DNA from: Phialocephala subalpina
Lineage: Eukaryota > Ascomycota > Leotiomycetes > Helotiales > Mollisiaceae
Direction of reading: 5' to 3'
NCBI GenBank assembly: GCA_900073065.1
Contig: FJOG01000020.1
Coordinates: 649,770 to 713,769, forward strand
DNA length: 64,000 nucleotides
Under the pieces are notes generated by a model that saw only the letters and a program-made list of their open reading frames with translations, searched no databases and was not told the DNA's origin. The translations under genes and the position numbers were made by a program. This document shows positions 44,851 to 55,914 of the stretch, piece by piece (the stretch's first letter is position 1; the number at the start of each line of letters is the position of its first letter).

Positions 44851-46689
44851 ATGACAACACATTTGCTTGCAGAACAAGAGAATAGCACCATTATGGCCTC
44901 AACTGCTGCTGCAGATGCTATTCTCTCGGAGCGCTCGAATCACGAGAACAAGATGGATCACGAACAAGATGTCACGGAATCAACGAATCACGACTTGCCA
45001 GCGCGGACACTGGGTGAAGATGAACGACCTGAGCACGCGCAAAAGGAGGATCCTGCTACTGTAGCTGCGAGCGAAGAGTTGAAGCATACGACCATCTCTG
45101 ATAAGATCGCGACTGTCTCTCGAGTCCAACCTCCCGACGTACAGACCGACATTGCTAGCGAAGATAAGGATATGGGCGATTCTGCTAGAGCCACCACACC
45201 CGAGACACATCCAAACGACGCGCTAGATGAAGAGATGAAGGAGCGTTTAGCTTCGCCGAAGAAGAAAAGAGGACGAGACCTAGATGATGATGGGAAAGAC
45301 TTGGAAGACGATACCGTTGACGATCCTGGATCTTCAGCGGATGGCAGTGTTGTGAACGGGAGCAGGACGACGCGACTTGAGCCAGAAAAGAAGCGTCCAC
45401 GAGACACATCAAAAGATACCCCGAAACCAACAGAGACAGCTGCAGAAGCAAAGGTAGGCTTGCTTTTTACTGAATCTCGAAGCCTTGCAGTCGCTAATTC
45501 CGTCTCGCAGGTAGAAACTGCTCCTGCAGATTCTGCAAAACCCGAATATACAAAGTCCGAGGATAAGACGTCCAGCCCTTCAGGACAAGAATCGACATCC
45601 GAAGCTTCTAGCAAATTACAAACCTCCTCTTCTGCTTTCGCGAGCTCTGGCTTCGCTTCCCTCGCAACTACAAGTAGTTCTCCGTTTGGCAGCCTTGGTG
45701 CCTCGAAACCAAGCGTCTTTGGTGTGAATACTCAGTCGGCTCCATCTGGATTTGGTGCTTTGGCTGCTAAGCCAGCAGAGACATCAACAACTATAAGCGG
45801 ATTTGGAGCGCTGGGAGCCAAACCTGCCACAGGCTTTGGCTTTGGAAGTGGTGCCACATCAGGTTTCGGTGGCCTTGCAAGTGGGAGTGTATTTGGTTCC
45901 AAGTTAGGGAATGGATTTGCTGGTGGTGCTGGTCCAAAGCTTTCTAGCTTCGCTGCACCTGGGAAGGATAAAGAGATTATAGGTGCAAAGCCTGCCAAAG
46001 CCTTCGGTGCTCCAGAGAGTGACGAAGAGGCTGAAAGCGATGATAGTGACGACAGTGAGGGAGGTGCTGCTGAGGATGAGGAGAGTAGTAGAACAGAGGC
46101 AGATGACAAGAAGAAGGCCAAGTTGACCAAGGGTAAGCTATTCTGTTCCTGCGCCCTACAAACACGGCTAATCATTCCAGTTCATATCGATGACGGAGAG
46201 TCTGGCGAGGCTACCTTACTGCAACTGCGAGCCAGGATCTTCGCCATGGAGAACAAGGAGAAAGGGTGGGTTGAGCGTGGAGTTGGAACTTTGAAATTGA
46301 ACGTGCCACGGTCCTGTGCTTCTTTTGATGAAAATGGGGTGGCCTTAAGTGGTTCCTTTGACATATCAGGTCTTGACGACGAAGAGGCAGATGAAGAAGG
46401 CCCCAAAGTTCCCCGCCTCATCATGCGACAAGAGAACACCCACAGAGTTATTCTGAATACTATCATTGTCAAGGCGATGGCTTTTACGGATAAGCAGCCT
46501 GCTTCCTCTTCTGCTCAGATACTATTTACTGCGTTTGAGGGCGAGAAGGAACCCAAACCAGTCAGCATTCTTCTAAAGGCATGTCTCTCCTCTAAGACTG
46601 TGATACTTTTGCTAATCGTCTTTTAGATGAATGAAACCAATGCAAGACTTTTCCGCGCGGAAATAGCATCGATTCAACGAGAGCTATGA
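44851..46689 (+). CDS. yrb2: Ran-binding protein Yrb2 / FG-rich Nup50-like
   Basis: Exons 44851-45453, 45511-46132, 46181-46578 and 46627-46689 give 561 residues. The N-terminal half is acidic and Ser/Thr-rich with basic clusters. A central FG region contains GFGALAAK, GFGALGAK, GFGFGSG and similar repeats. An acidic stretch (EESDDSDD-like) and then a Ran-binding domain follow: LLQLRARIFAMENKEKGWVE, ERGVGTLKLN, and RLIMRQENTHRVILNTIIVK. Yrb2/Nup50 proteins bind Ran-GTP and the exportin Crm1 and act at the nuclear pore in protein export. The last intron (46579-46626) starts GC instead of GT; it is supported because it brings in the C-terminal MNETNARLFRAEI end of the domain. The earlier start at 44827 is not an ATG. 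Confidence 0.87.
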
Positions 46690-47118
46690 AGCTGCCAGAG
46701 CTATGAGAAGCATGGTCATTGGAACAATAAACCCCCTCACTCTTTTCTTTGTCTTAGAGATACATCGACACGTATTGTCTTTTGGGCGGGGATAGGGCTC
46801 GTTTAACTGTTATCGGATTGTCTACACGGAGTTTGGAAATACCAGCAAATACTCGATGGGCATAGCGTGGGGATATTTTCGATGCACACAGGTTGGCGGA
46901 AGTCCGGGTGTGCAAATGCAGCACTCTTTGGTGTCTATAAAATGCTTTGATAAACAGCAATATCGAAGCAGGAATAAATCGATGAGATACCAATGTTTGA
47001 GTACCTTTTTGAGTGCACGTGATAGCGCGTACGCGACTCGCCGTAGCGATTTGAATGTCGTCAACGACGGTCATACCTTCTCATTTTTCATGCCGATCAC
47101 ACAACCAGTGCGCCTGCC
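46690..47118. other. Spacer between yrb2 and hrq1
   Basis: 429 bp containing the 3' flank of yrb2 and the promoter of hrq1, both on the plus strand. No gene was recognised. Confidence 0.5.
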
Positions 47119-50100
47119 ATGGCAAAATTACAGGCAGCAACAGTATCTAATCAGATAGTACGCAAACGCAAACGAAAAGATGTCGAAGCAGCCGATTGCC
47201 ACTCCCCCGCACCAGAGTCTGAATCCTCATCTAGCACCACTGCGGTACCTACGAAGACTCAAGATGGCGGTGCAAAGCCACGACGAACTCCTAAGGCAAA
47301 GCAGCCTCAGACACTCACTCGCAATGCCTCCTCATCCTCCTCTCCCGTCACAAGTACGATTCCCTGGCCGATCTCTTTTCAATCCCTCGAGAAGACACAC
47401 CGAGCGTTGAACCTTATCTTCACGTTCTGCTGCACGCGGAAACACCTCGCAACTACCTTCGACACGATCAAAACTGCGGTAGAAGGGCATACAAAGCGCT
47501 CATTAGAGGTTGAGGAGGTGGCGCGAATCGTGGCGTTGAGGCCTGATGGTATGAACTTCAGCTATGTGGACGAAGCAATGCTACAAGTTGATGTGCGGGG
47601 TTCGGAAAGAGACGATACATTCAAAGGTGGCAGAGCAAAGAGTTGGCATGCTGCTGGACCTCCGCCGGATGCTTCTGTGGGTGGAATTACTGGCGATGAG
47701 GGGTTGGGCGCAGATGAGATTGAGGAGGGAAAGGAAGTCCTGCTATTCGAGTTCATCGATGGAGATTTGAAGCGCCAGGTTGCACATAAGAAGACTGGTG
47801 AACCTGTCAAAGCTACGACGAAATTGAGGAACGAGGATTTGAAGATGCCGGTCTTCAGTCAGAAACAGATGATGGGTCTGATTGAGAAGAGGAATAGCAA
47901 GTTTACGAGTGCTATCAATGCCTTCTTGAATCGCTGTCAAGCTGAGAATTTGGATCCTGACGAGACACTGAGAACAGAGGCCGAGACCTTCATCCCACAG
48001 CCAAGTGTCTCTCGAAGCACTACTCCGAAGCCGGATTTTAGCACACTTCCGGCAACTATCCCGAAAGAGAGGCAGTCAATTTCGCAGATTATCAAGGAGC
48101 TGCAGGACAGTGAGTGGTACACTGGGCAAATTGTCCCAGACGGGCATCGCGTTTTCGACCCCCAAGAAGCAATTTACGGCGACTTGTGCTTTCAACTCAG
48201 CCAGAATCTTGTCAATGCTCTATACAACACCAAAAACATCATACAGCTATATGCTCACCAAGCTGAAGCTATTAATAACCTCCACAACGGGAACCATGTC
48301 ATTGTGTCGACATCCACCAGCTCGGGAAAGTCTCTTATTTATCAGATTCCGGTCTTGCATGAACTCGAGAGAGATCATAACACGAGAGCCATGTACATTT
48401 TCCCTACCAAAGCTCTAGCTCAAGATCAAAGGAGAAGTCTGAAAGAGATGATGAGATTTATGACTGGCTTGGAAGAGACAATTGTCGAGACTTTCGATGG
48501 AGATACTAGTTTCGTGGACCGGAATCTCATTCGTGAGGAAGGCAGAATCATTTTCACAAACCCGGACATGCTTCATATCACCATCCTACCCCAGGAAGAG
48601 AAGTGGCGGACATTCCTCAAGAACTTGAAATACGTAGTTGTCGACGAAATCCACGTTTACAACGGCCTGTTTGGCTCCCATGTAGCGTTCATCATGCGGC
48701 GATTGAGAAGGATATGTGCGGCGGTGGGAAACCGTCATATCAAGTTTATTTCTTGCTCTGCTACTGTGGCAAATCCTATGGAGCATTTCAAGACTATCTT
48801 CGGCATTGAGAATGTCAAGATGACGGACTTTGATGGATCACCCTCTGGAAGGAAGGAGTTTCTATGCTGGAATACACCGTACAAGGACCCTCGGGATCCC
48901 GGGAGTGGTCGAGGAGATACGATGGCTGAAGCTGCGAGACTGTTTTGTCAGCTCATACTGCGAGGAGTGCGGGTCATTGCCTTCTGTAGGATTCGGAAAG
49001 GTTGTGAAGCTCTCGTCGGGGCTGTCAAGACGGAGCTGACCAATCTGGAACGTCCTGAATGTATGGCTCGAGTTCAGGGCTATCGAGGGGGCTACACACC
49101 TCAAGATAGGCGCCGAATCGAAAGCGAGATGTTCGATGGAAAGTTGATGGGCATTATCGCGACCACGGCACTCGAACTTGGGGTCGATATTGGATCTCTG
49201 GATGCTGTCATCACTGTCGGCTTTCCCTACAGTATCGCGAATCTACGACAACAGAGTGGCCGAGCTGGTCGAAGGAACAAGGACTCTCTGTCCGTCCTCG
49301 TAGGAGACTGCTTCCCTACGGACCAACACTACATGCAAAATCCAGATGAGATCTTCACAAAGCCCAATTGTGAGTTGCAAGTTGATTTGCAGAATCTTCT
49401 GGTCTTGGAAGGCCACCTCCAATGTGCTGCGTATGAGATGCCCCTTCGTCCGGATGAGGATGCCCAATACTTTGGCAAGAACGCGCAAGAGCTGGCCGAG
49501 GAAAGAATGATCAAGGACAGTTTAGGCTTCTATCATTGCCATGACCGCTTTCGACCTGTTCCATCGAAGTACGTCTGTATTCGAGACACCGAAGAAGATC
49601 ATTTTGCCATTGTCAACATCACTCACGGCCAGAACATCGTACTGGAAGAGTTGGAGGCATCTCGAGCATTCTTCACCTTGTACGATGGCGGCATCTTCCT
49701 TCATCAGGGCAACACATATATTGTCAAAGAATTTAACCCTGAACGCAAGATAGCTAAGGTAGAGCTGGTGAAAGTGGATTGGACGACTCAGCAGCGTGAC
49801 TTTACAGACATTGATCCTGTTGAGACAGAAGCCATACGCCGTATCCCGAAATCTCTTTCTCGGGCATTCTATGGCCAGATCAGGATACAGCAAACGGTGT
49901 TCGGCTTCTTCAAGGTCGACAAGCGACGACGGATTCTCGATGCAGTGGAGGTCGATAATCCTCCTATCATCCTTTTTAGCAAGGGAATGTGGCTTGATGT
50001 CCCTAAGCAAGCTCTGGAGATTCTGGTCGACAGGCGATTGAATGTCGCAGGTGCCATACACGCCGCAGAACATGCTGTGCTAAGTCTGATGCCAAATTTT

Positions 50101-50634
50101 GTCGTCAGCATGCCGGGAGATGTTCGCACAGAATGCAAAGCTCCCCAGAAAGAATTCGCACAGAAGGAATCATCCCGCAAACGCCCAGCTCGACTTACAT
50201 TCTATGATGCGAAAGGGGGCGCTAGTGGATCTGGTATTAGCGTCAAAGCATTCGAATTCATCGATTTGCTGCTAAAGCAAGCATTGAGAAGAGTTGAAGC
50301 TTGTCATTGTCATGAGGGTTGTATTGAATGTGTCACGAGCGAGCAATGCAAGCATGCGAATGAGGTCATGAGCAAAGCGGGGAGCGAAGTCATTCTGAAG
50401 AGTTTGCTGAACATGGAGATTGATATTGATGCTTTGCCCATGGGCCCAGAGGAGTTCAGTCCTGCCGGTATTGAGACGGTAGTGCTTGCGACACAAGTTT
50501 TACCTAGGGGTAGAATGGTGGATATTGTTGGTGCCACGACGGAGGATGGTACTAGAATTGATAGGGTGGTGGGGCACTTGGATGAAGATGGCGTTGAGGA
50601 AGATGTCAAGATCAAGGCTGAACCCGAAGATTAG
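47119..50634 (+). CDS. hrq1: Hrq1-type RecQ4-family DNA helicase
   Basis: A single exon of 1171 residues. The helicase core has VIVSTSTSSGKSLIYQIP (Walker A, Lys404), FPTKALAQDQRR, and VVVDEIHVYNG (motif II, DEIH at 509-512). Further motifs are ISCSATVANP (motif III), IATTALELGVDIGSLDAVI (motif V) and SIANLRQQSGRAGRR (motif VI). The C-terminal DUF1998 region ends in a cysteine cluster, EACHCHEGCIECVTSEQCKH, that probably binds metal. Hrq1 is a 3'-5' helicase related to human RECQL4, active in telomere and crosslink-repair maintenance in yeast (family knowledge). The N-terminus is basic and Ser-rich (RKRKRKDVE), fitting nuclear import. Confidence 0.95.
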   Translation: MAKLQAATVSNQIVRKRKRKDVEAADCHSPAPESESSSSTTAVPTKTQDGGAKPRRTPKAKQPQTLTRNASSSSSPVTSTIPWPISFQSLEKTHRALNLIFTFCCTRKHLATTFDTIKTAVEGHTKRSLEVEEVARIVALRPDGMNFSYVDEAMLQVDVRGSERDDTFKGGRAKSWHAAGPPPDASVGGITGDEGLGADEIEEGKEVLLFEFIDGDLKRQVAHKKTGEPVKATTKLRNEDLKMPVFSQKQMMGLIEKRNSKFTSAINAFLNRCQAENLDPDETLRTEAETFIPQPSVSRSTTPKPDFSTLPATIPKERQSISQIIKELQDSEWYTGQIVPDGHRVFDPQEAIYGDLCFQLSQNLVNALYNTKNIIQLYAHQAEAINNLHNGNHVIVSTSTSSGKSLIYQIPVLHELERDHNTRAMYIFPTKALAQDQRRSLKEMMRFMTGLEETIVETFDGDTSFVDRNLIREEGRIIFTNPDMLHITILPQEEKWRTFLKNLKYVVVDEIHVYNGLFGSHVAFIMRRLRRICAAVGNRHIKFISCSATVANPMEHFKTIFGIENVKMTDFDGSPSGRKEFLCWNTPYKDPRDPGSGRGDTMAEAARLFCQLILRGVRVIAFCRIRKGCEALVGAVKTELTNLERPECMARVQGYRGGYTPQDRRRIESEMFDGKLMGIIATTALELGVDIGSLDAVITVGFPYSIANLRQQSGRAGRRNKDSLSVLVGDCFPTDQHYMQNPDEIFTKPNCELQVDLQNLLVLEGHLQCAAYEMPLRPDEDAQYFGKNAQELAEERMIKDSLGFYHCHDRFRPVPSKYVCIRDTEEDHFAIVNITHGQNIVLEELEASRAFFTLYDGGIFLHQGNTYIVKEFNPERKIAKVELVKVDWTTQQRDFTDIDPVETEAIRRIPKSLSRAFYGQIRIQQTVFGFFKVDKRRRILDAVEVDNPPIILFSKGMWLDVPKQALEILVDRRLNVAGAIHAAEHAVLSLMPNFVVSMPGDVRTECKAPQKEFAQKESSRKRPARLTFYDAKGGASGSGISVKAFEFIDLLLKQALRRVEACHCHEGCIECVTSEQCKHANEVMSKAGSEVILKSLLNMEIDIDALPMGPEEFSPAGIETVVLATQVLPRGRMVDIVGATTEDGTRIDRVVGHLDEDGVEEDVKIKAEPED

Positions 50635-51365
50635 GATCGGGTACATAATGATTGATGATAGATTGTAGATAGTGTAATGATATGACTTGTACATATGAGG
50701 CAGGAGTCTGCTTGAAAGTCTCCTGAACCTGGAACCATGAAGTTTGCTTGCAGATCTCCTAACGGTGCCACGTGCGAGTTGCACGCGGGATCCAGACTTA
50801 CCAGAGGAATAAAGTATGAGCTTCTTGCACCCTGTGCCTTTGTCGCAAGTGATATGATATTTTTGGTTCCTGTATTTTGAGATGAATGTTCGGAATTTGG
50901 TATAATCCCAAGTGCAGCCATTGTGCCAATGTCTTTGAGGGTTAGGGGTTGAGGGCTTGTATAGCAAGGCGCCATGCCCTTGCAACCATGTTGATACCTC
51001 AACTCTCACTGGAAGTGAGTCTTGTTCCCCTGAACTAAACGGGCTAGACCCATTCATCCCAACTTAAGGTTCAAGATTTTCCCGTGATCTCACGCTAGTC
51101 CTCGATGCGCTGGCCAAGTATTTATACTCTTCCACTGGGCTCTGCTGTCTGCTTTTTCTTCTTCATAACATCGCGTTATCACCGGGAACCAGAACTTGGT
51201 ATCCACGGTCTCCTTTTGCCTGCGCGCTTCCCGGCACTGGAAGCTGTTGCTGCGCTTTCTTGATTCAAAGAATACTCGCAGCCTTCAAACCGAATTGCGC
51301 CTCGATATATCCCTTGCACCAGCCCGATTGGAAAGTTAAAATCAAACACTTGGAAGCTCCTCATC
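50635..51365. other. Spacer between hrq1 and the RRM-like array
   Basis: 731 bp containing the 3' flank of hrq1 and the upstream region of array copy A, with TATTTATAC near 51118. No gene was recognised. Confidence 0.45.
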
Positions 51366-53097
51366 ATGGAGCGCAAACCATCCAACATGAGATCACCAGC
51401 CACAGCTTCTTCAAATACTTCCGACCAACATAACGCTCCCAACAGAAACCACAATCTACATCACAATAACAACACGTCCCTCTCGACCAGTATGTCTAGA
51501 GATAACTGGCGCACCCGTGAGCCAGTCCAGATCCTACGACAGACTATGACTGGTTGTTGATGCTGCTGATACCGAAAGCTCAATTCGTCCGACGCGTAAG
51601 TTACCTTCTGTCCTTGACATATTTGTCCTAACGCAGTCAGAACACCTATTCGTTGCAATCGAGCAGGATGAACTAGATTTCCGCGCTCGTTTGCGCATCG
51701 GGAATCTGCCAACGAGTCCAAATGCTGCAGCTCCTTCTTAACCTCATTCACCACCTCCGAGCCCTGTTCCTTCCCACATTCTCAGCGACGACCGAGATCT
51801 ATGAAAACCTTCCCATTGCAATCACGAACAGCAGTCACTTCATTACGCACGTATACCCTATTACGGCTTTTTCGGTACCCAGTACAGTATGGGACCGGAG
51901 ATGCCACCTATTTCCTTCGCAGTGGATCAACGAATCATTCAAAATATTCAGCGAGGTGGCTCTTACAATCCCACCACCAATACCTTCGTCAATACGCCTG
52001 CCCGTACTGTCGATAACTCGTTCCATGTTGACAGAGACTCGGATGTTGTTGACAGCGACGAAGAGGTTCTCTATAGAGGACGACCATCGAGAAACCTAGT
52101 TTGGTCCGAACACCACGAGGAAACCACTTCGACTACATGCAATGGAGACAGTGACTCCACACTCTCGATTACTGCCCATGTCGAGGCTTTGAAGGGTAAT
52201 ATTCCATCCACGAACCTCATGTCAGATGGTAACCAAATCCCTACCCGAAATAGACCTGTCAATGGTACATCCAATCCTCCCAGTGGTAATTGCCCCACTC
52301 TTCCGAACCGACCCTTGCTTAAAACGGTAGCTGTCTCTCGACCTCATCATCGAACTAATTCTCGGGGTATGCCTTTAAGTCGAAGCAATGGAGCTCATTC
52401 TACTTTTTGGCCATCCCATATGCTACAGGAGCACAGAGGTGAGGCAGTACGAGAAGAGTCGAAGCTCGCCACTGGCACCAAATACCGCGGAAGCGTGTAC
52501 GGCAACTCATTCCTTTGTCAAGTTCGTAATCTTCCAGATCATGAAAACTGCTCCTTGTATGTCTTGAATCTCCCTTCAGACAACTACACCGCATTCTTCA
52601 ATATGATTTGTGAAGGTCACGTCTGGGCATTGCATATCAGCCCGCCAGTCGATCGCCACCGAACCAACGCTGCCAAGCTCGTCTTCAATACTCCTGAAGC
52701 TGCTATAGCCTTCTGGCTCCGCAGAAACAACGGCAACGGCATCTACTTTGAGGGAAACAGATTGGAGGTTAAGAGAAACTTCCATGGCGAACAACGTCGA
52801 CAGACAACTGAAACCAGAGTTCTCATCATCGATGGTCCAAGTCATTTGGTCAACTAGCCAAATATGAAGAGCTTGTTCGACGATGCCTGTGTTTACAACT
52901 TGGACAGAGGATTCTTCCTTCACGGTCTCAATCCCGAGATGGTCCGCATGGAAGTCCGCTTTGCGCGTGTCGATGGGCAGGCACAAAGCTGCAAGATGAA
53001 GTTGGAGAGAGAGTCCGGCTATCGCGGTGTAGTCTTCGTACAATATGGCCCAGATCCCTGCGATCCGAGCACGGTAGCAGGCGTCTCGCGTACATAG
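51366..53097 (+). pseudogene. RRM-like paralogue A (array copy 1), interrupted
   Basis: An ATG at 51366 opens an Asn/Ser/His-rich first exon. A GTAAGT/CTAACGCAG intron (51596-51636) leads to a long second segment readable to 53097 in one frame, broken only by stops at 51739 (TAA), 51802 (TGA) and 52855 (TAG). The core has CSLYVLNLPSDNYTAFFNMI and AAKLVFNTPEAAIAF (RNP2- and RNP1-like), then TETRVLIIDG. After the TAG the family resumes with VRFARVDGQAQSCKMKLE and VQYGPDPC. The TAG stands where copy D has Trp. The join between exon 1 and exon 2 does not keep the frame, so an additional indel or a different splice is needed. A shorter product starting at ATG 51889 (322 residues) would contain the RRM-like core but lack the C-terminal signature. 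No RNA-binding role is proven. Confidence 0.6.
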
Positions 53098-54112
53098 TTT
53101 GGAGCATAGATGGCCTGACTTTCTTTGCATATCAAAGTTCACGAGGAATGGATATGGAGTATGGTCGGGGAGCACACAAAATTATTGGGAACAAAAAAGC
53201 GTTGATTTTGCTTTTGAGATGCATTTTAACCCTTCACAATCTGTAGAGTAGAATTAGAAGGCTCCGAGATTTCGGCGAAGACAATACTGCCTTCATCCTG
53301 AAATACGTCGGGCTTCTGAACACATGCGAAAACAGAAAAGAATATAATTTTTTTTTGGTTTATAATCCTTTTTTCCCTTCGTGATGTGCAACAAACCCCA
53401 CAGATCTAAATTCTCAGGGTGATGTACTTTGATCGGTGGTCATGCTTGTCCTTCAACACTAGCGGTTTCAATCTCCCAACATTATCTGGACCTTGCGAGA
53501 GGCTGAGGTGCCATAGAGTCAGATAATGCATTTAGTAACATATCATGAGATCGACCAACGGTAGTGTATATGTGGGAGAAGTGTCCCAAGAAAGTCTGGG
53601 CGTGTCTGAGGTTTTGAAAACGCTGATCCCGGCTCTTGGTCGGCTCAAGTCCGGAGCGATATAAGGTATAGAAGAGATAGAAACGAGTTTCTCTTGCCTT
53701 GTACACAGTCATATTATTAGTCAAGTAGCCCATGATATGTTCTTGGATGTTGTGTAGTCGATATGCGCCTGTTGCCTATATATGATCAAGTGAGGTCTGC
53801 CCCCTGAGCTAAGCGAGGCGCCTCGCTTATTGCTCTCCGCTCTCGAATTTAAGGTTATTCACCCGTGATTGTGCGCAAGCCATTGATGGCTGTCTGCTAT
53901 TCTAATGCGTTCCACAGTGTTCCGAAATCTCTTTTCTTCTATATAACACAACAGCGGTTGGACCTCGATCCTAAGGCTTGGTTGCGCAAGGTTGTTAATT
54001 GCCTGCGCTTTGCTTGGTAGCTTATTGCTTGGATATCAACACAAGTCATTTTCTTGCCACTGAAACTATTTCTTGCGCAACTGCGCTTTCATATCCCCTT
54101 CCGTGCGTCATC
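53098..54112. other. Array spacer A-B with conserved 22 bp block
   Basis: 1.0 kb without a supported gene. An 83-codon minus frame at 53482-53733 is unconvincing. At 53791-53812 the sequence TGAGGTCTGCCCCCTGAGCT closely matches a block in the C-D spacer (59505-59526), indicating that the spacers were duplicated with the genes. Confidence 0.5.
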
Positions 54113-55914
54113 ATGGATTCTAGACATCTAGGTGCGCCACCTCAGCTGAACGGCTTTGCTCCCCATCAGACTGGTCGCAAGACTTTCTCACCAGTATGCG
54201 GTATCCGTTTGGCCCTCGAAGCTCCTGTCATGACCAACTTCTCTGTTGCGCCTCCTCCAGTTCATTAACAACAGATTATGTCAGCTACTAGACGAGTTCA
54301 AGCCTTCTCAATGGAAGGCCCGTCTGCATTTAAGCACGCAATGCTATCTTTCCGTAAGTCTTCATCTATCTCTGGGCACTATCTTATGCTTACCTCCACA
54401 AAATATTCCGGAGTTAAGCAGCGGCAAACACGTACAGGCTTACGCCATCTTCCGCTTCATGTTCCTATGAGCCCCATCGTAACCGCCGAAACGGCTGCAA
54501 ATACAAGTCATACCCGAGCCATGTCATCCAAGTCGCCTGTACCGATAGCGACTCGCGAGTATGGACAAGATAAGAGCACCTTCTTGGCTCAGGAGACATT
54601 TAAGAACGTAATTTGCAAAGTGAACAACAAATTATGGCTTCTGGCCCTCTACCAAGAGTGGGCAGTGAATCGGTCCTAGTGTCTAGACATGGGTAAGCTT
54701 CTGCGTTAGCAGCTTCCTTATTTACTGGTCGCTTTTACTCATCCAGTTCTAGCGACAGAGTTATCCAAGCACCGTATATCCTCTTGACAAGGCTGCGGCG
54801 AAGCTTGACAATGATGCTCACACTCCGGACGTCTCTGACTCCTATCATGGTACTACCGGCTATCATTCTGAGCAAAATGTGGGGCCGAATAAATTTCACT
54901 TTCACCGGAGCCGGAATCTTCGCTATGATGGAAGAATTACCGAAGAAGTTGCTTATTCGTCTTCCTCCAACATGGTGCTTATCCTCTCCTGGCATACTGA
55001 CGACTTGGGCAACGGCGATGATTTTTTCCTTCCCTGGTCCCCATCACATCCAATGCTCAGACTTCCTTGACCGCACTTGCGACCACATCTCCAGTCCTGC
55101 ATCCTCCACAGTATTTCAAGAATCAAGACGCAGCTACCAATAGCGATGGGGCACTCTCTGGTAGCCCAGCCATTTCAACGGCTTTGGCTCATGGTCATCA
55201 GGCTCATCCTCGCCGCACGCCGATGGTAGAGCCTGTTTTACCTATTAGCGGGAGAATCACTGGCTGCCGTCCTTCGGGGTTGCTCCAGCGACAACAACGT
55301 GGGGGTACTCATGATCTAGACCGTCGGGCCGACGGTAGCAAATTCCAGACCGACATATAGAGCAATTCCTTCATGTCGTCTATCCGCAACTTGCCCGACG
55401 AGATCATTGCTGCGGGATTCATCACAAAGGCTCATGAAACAGTATTCTGCTCCGAGTTCTTTGATATCATTAAGTGTGGCGGTGTTTGGGCCGGGAAATG
55501 CACAATACTTGCGCTGTCAAGCTCGTATTCAACACTGTCACGTGCGCCAATCTCTTCCTGCGACAGGAAAACTATGGTATCTGGCTCCATAGACGTAGGA
55601 TTCTGGTCAGACCCAATAGGTAAGGATATGTAGAGCGTAGCAACCCGTACGAAACCCGAGTCTTGCTAGTGAATGGACCTCACCATTTGATGAGTTGGTC
55701 GTTCTGGAAGTCTTACTTCGATACTTCTTGCATGTGGATATTGGATCGTTACTCGTTTTCAGAAAGCCCGATTCTAGGCTTGGTTCGTGTGGAGGTTAGG
55801 TTTGCACGGGTGGATGGCCAGGCGCAGACATGCAAGTAGGTTATCGCTTGGAATCCCAACTTTAAAGGCCTATTTTATACCCAGTATGGTCTAGATCCAT
55901 GCGAGCTTCACTGA
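54113..55914 (+). pseudogene. RRM-like paralogue B (array copy 2), degenerate
   Basis: Exon 1 starts at ATG 54113 and already holds a TAA at 54266. Later peptides jump between frames: NVGPNKFHFHRSRNLRYDGR, then TALATTSPVLHPPQYFKNQD, then SIRNLPDEIIAAGF with EFFDIIKCGGVWA. A further frame change leads to AVKLVFNTVTCANLFL (RNP1-like), a TAG, and YETRVLLVNGPHHLMSWSFW. The signature VRFARVDGQAQTCK ends in a TAG at 55837, where copy D has a Gln (CAG) codon, and then YTQYGLDPCELH closes at 55914. With at least two frameshifts and three stops it cannot make the full protein. The conserved Trp that is a stop in copy A is intact here (SWSFW). Confidence 0.65.

Noticed and set aside
45732..46175. 147-codon minus-strand ORF rich in Ser, Pro and Leu
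   Set aside because: Antisense shadow of the FG-repeat and acidic regions of yrb2.
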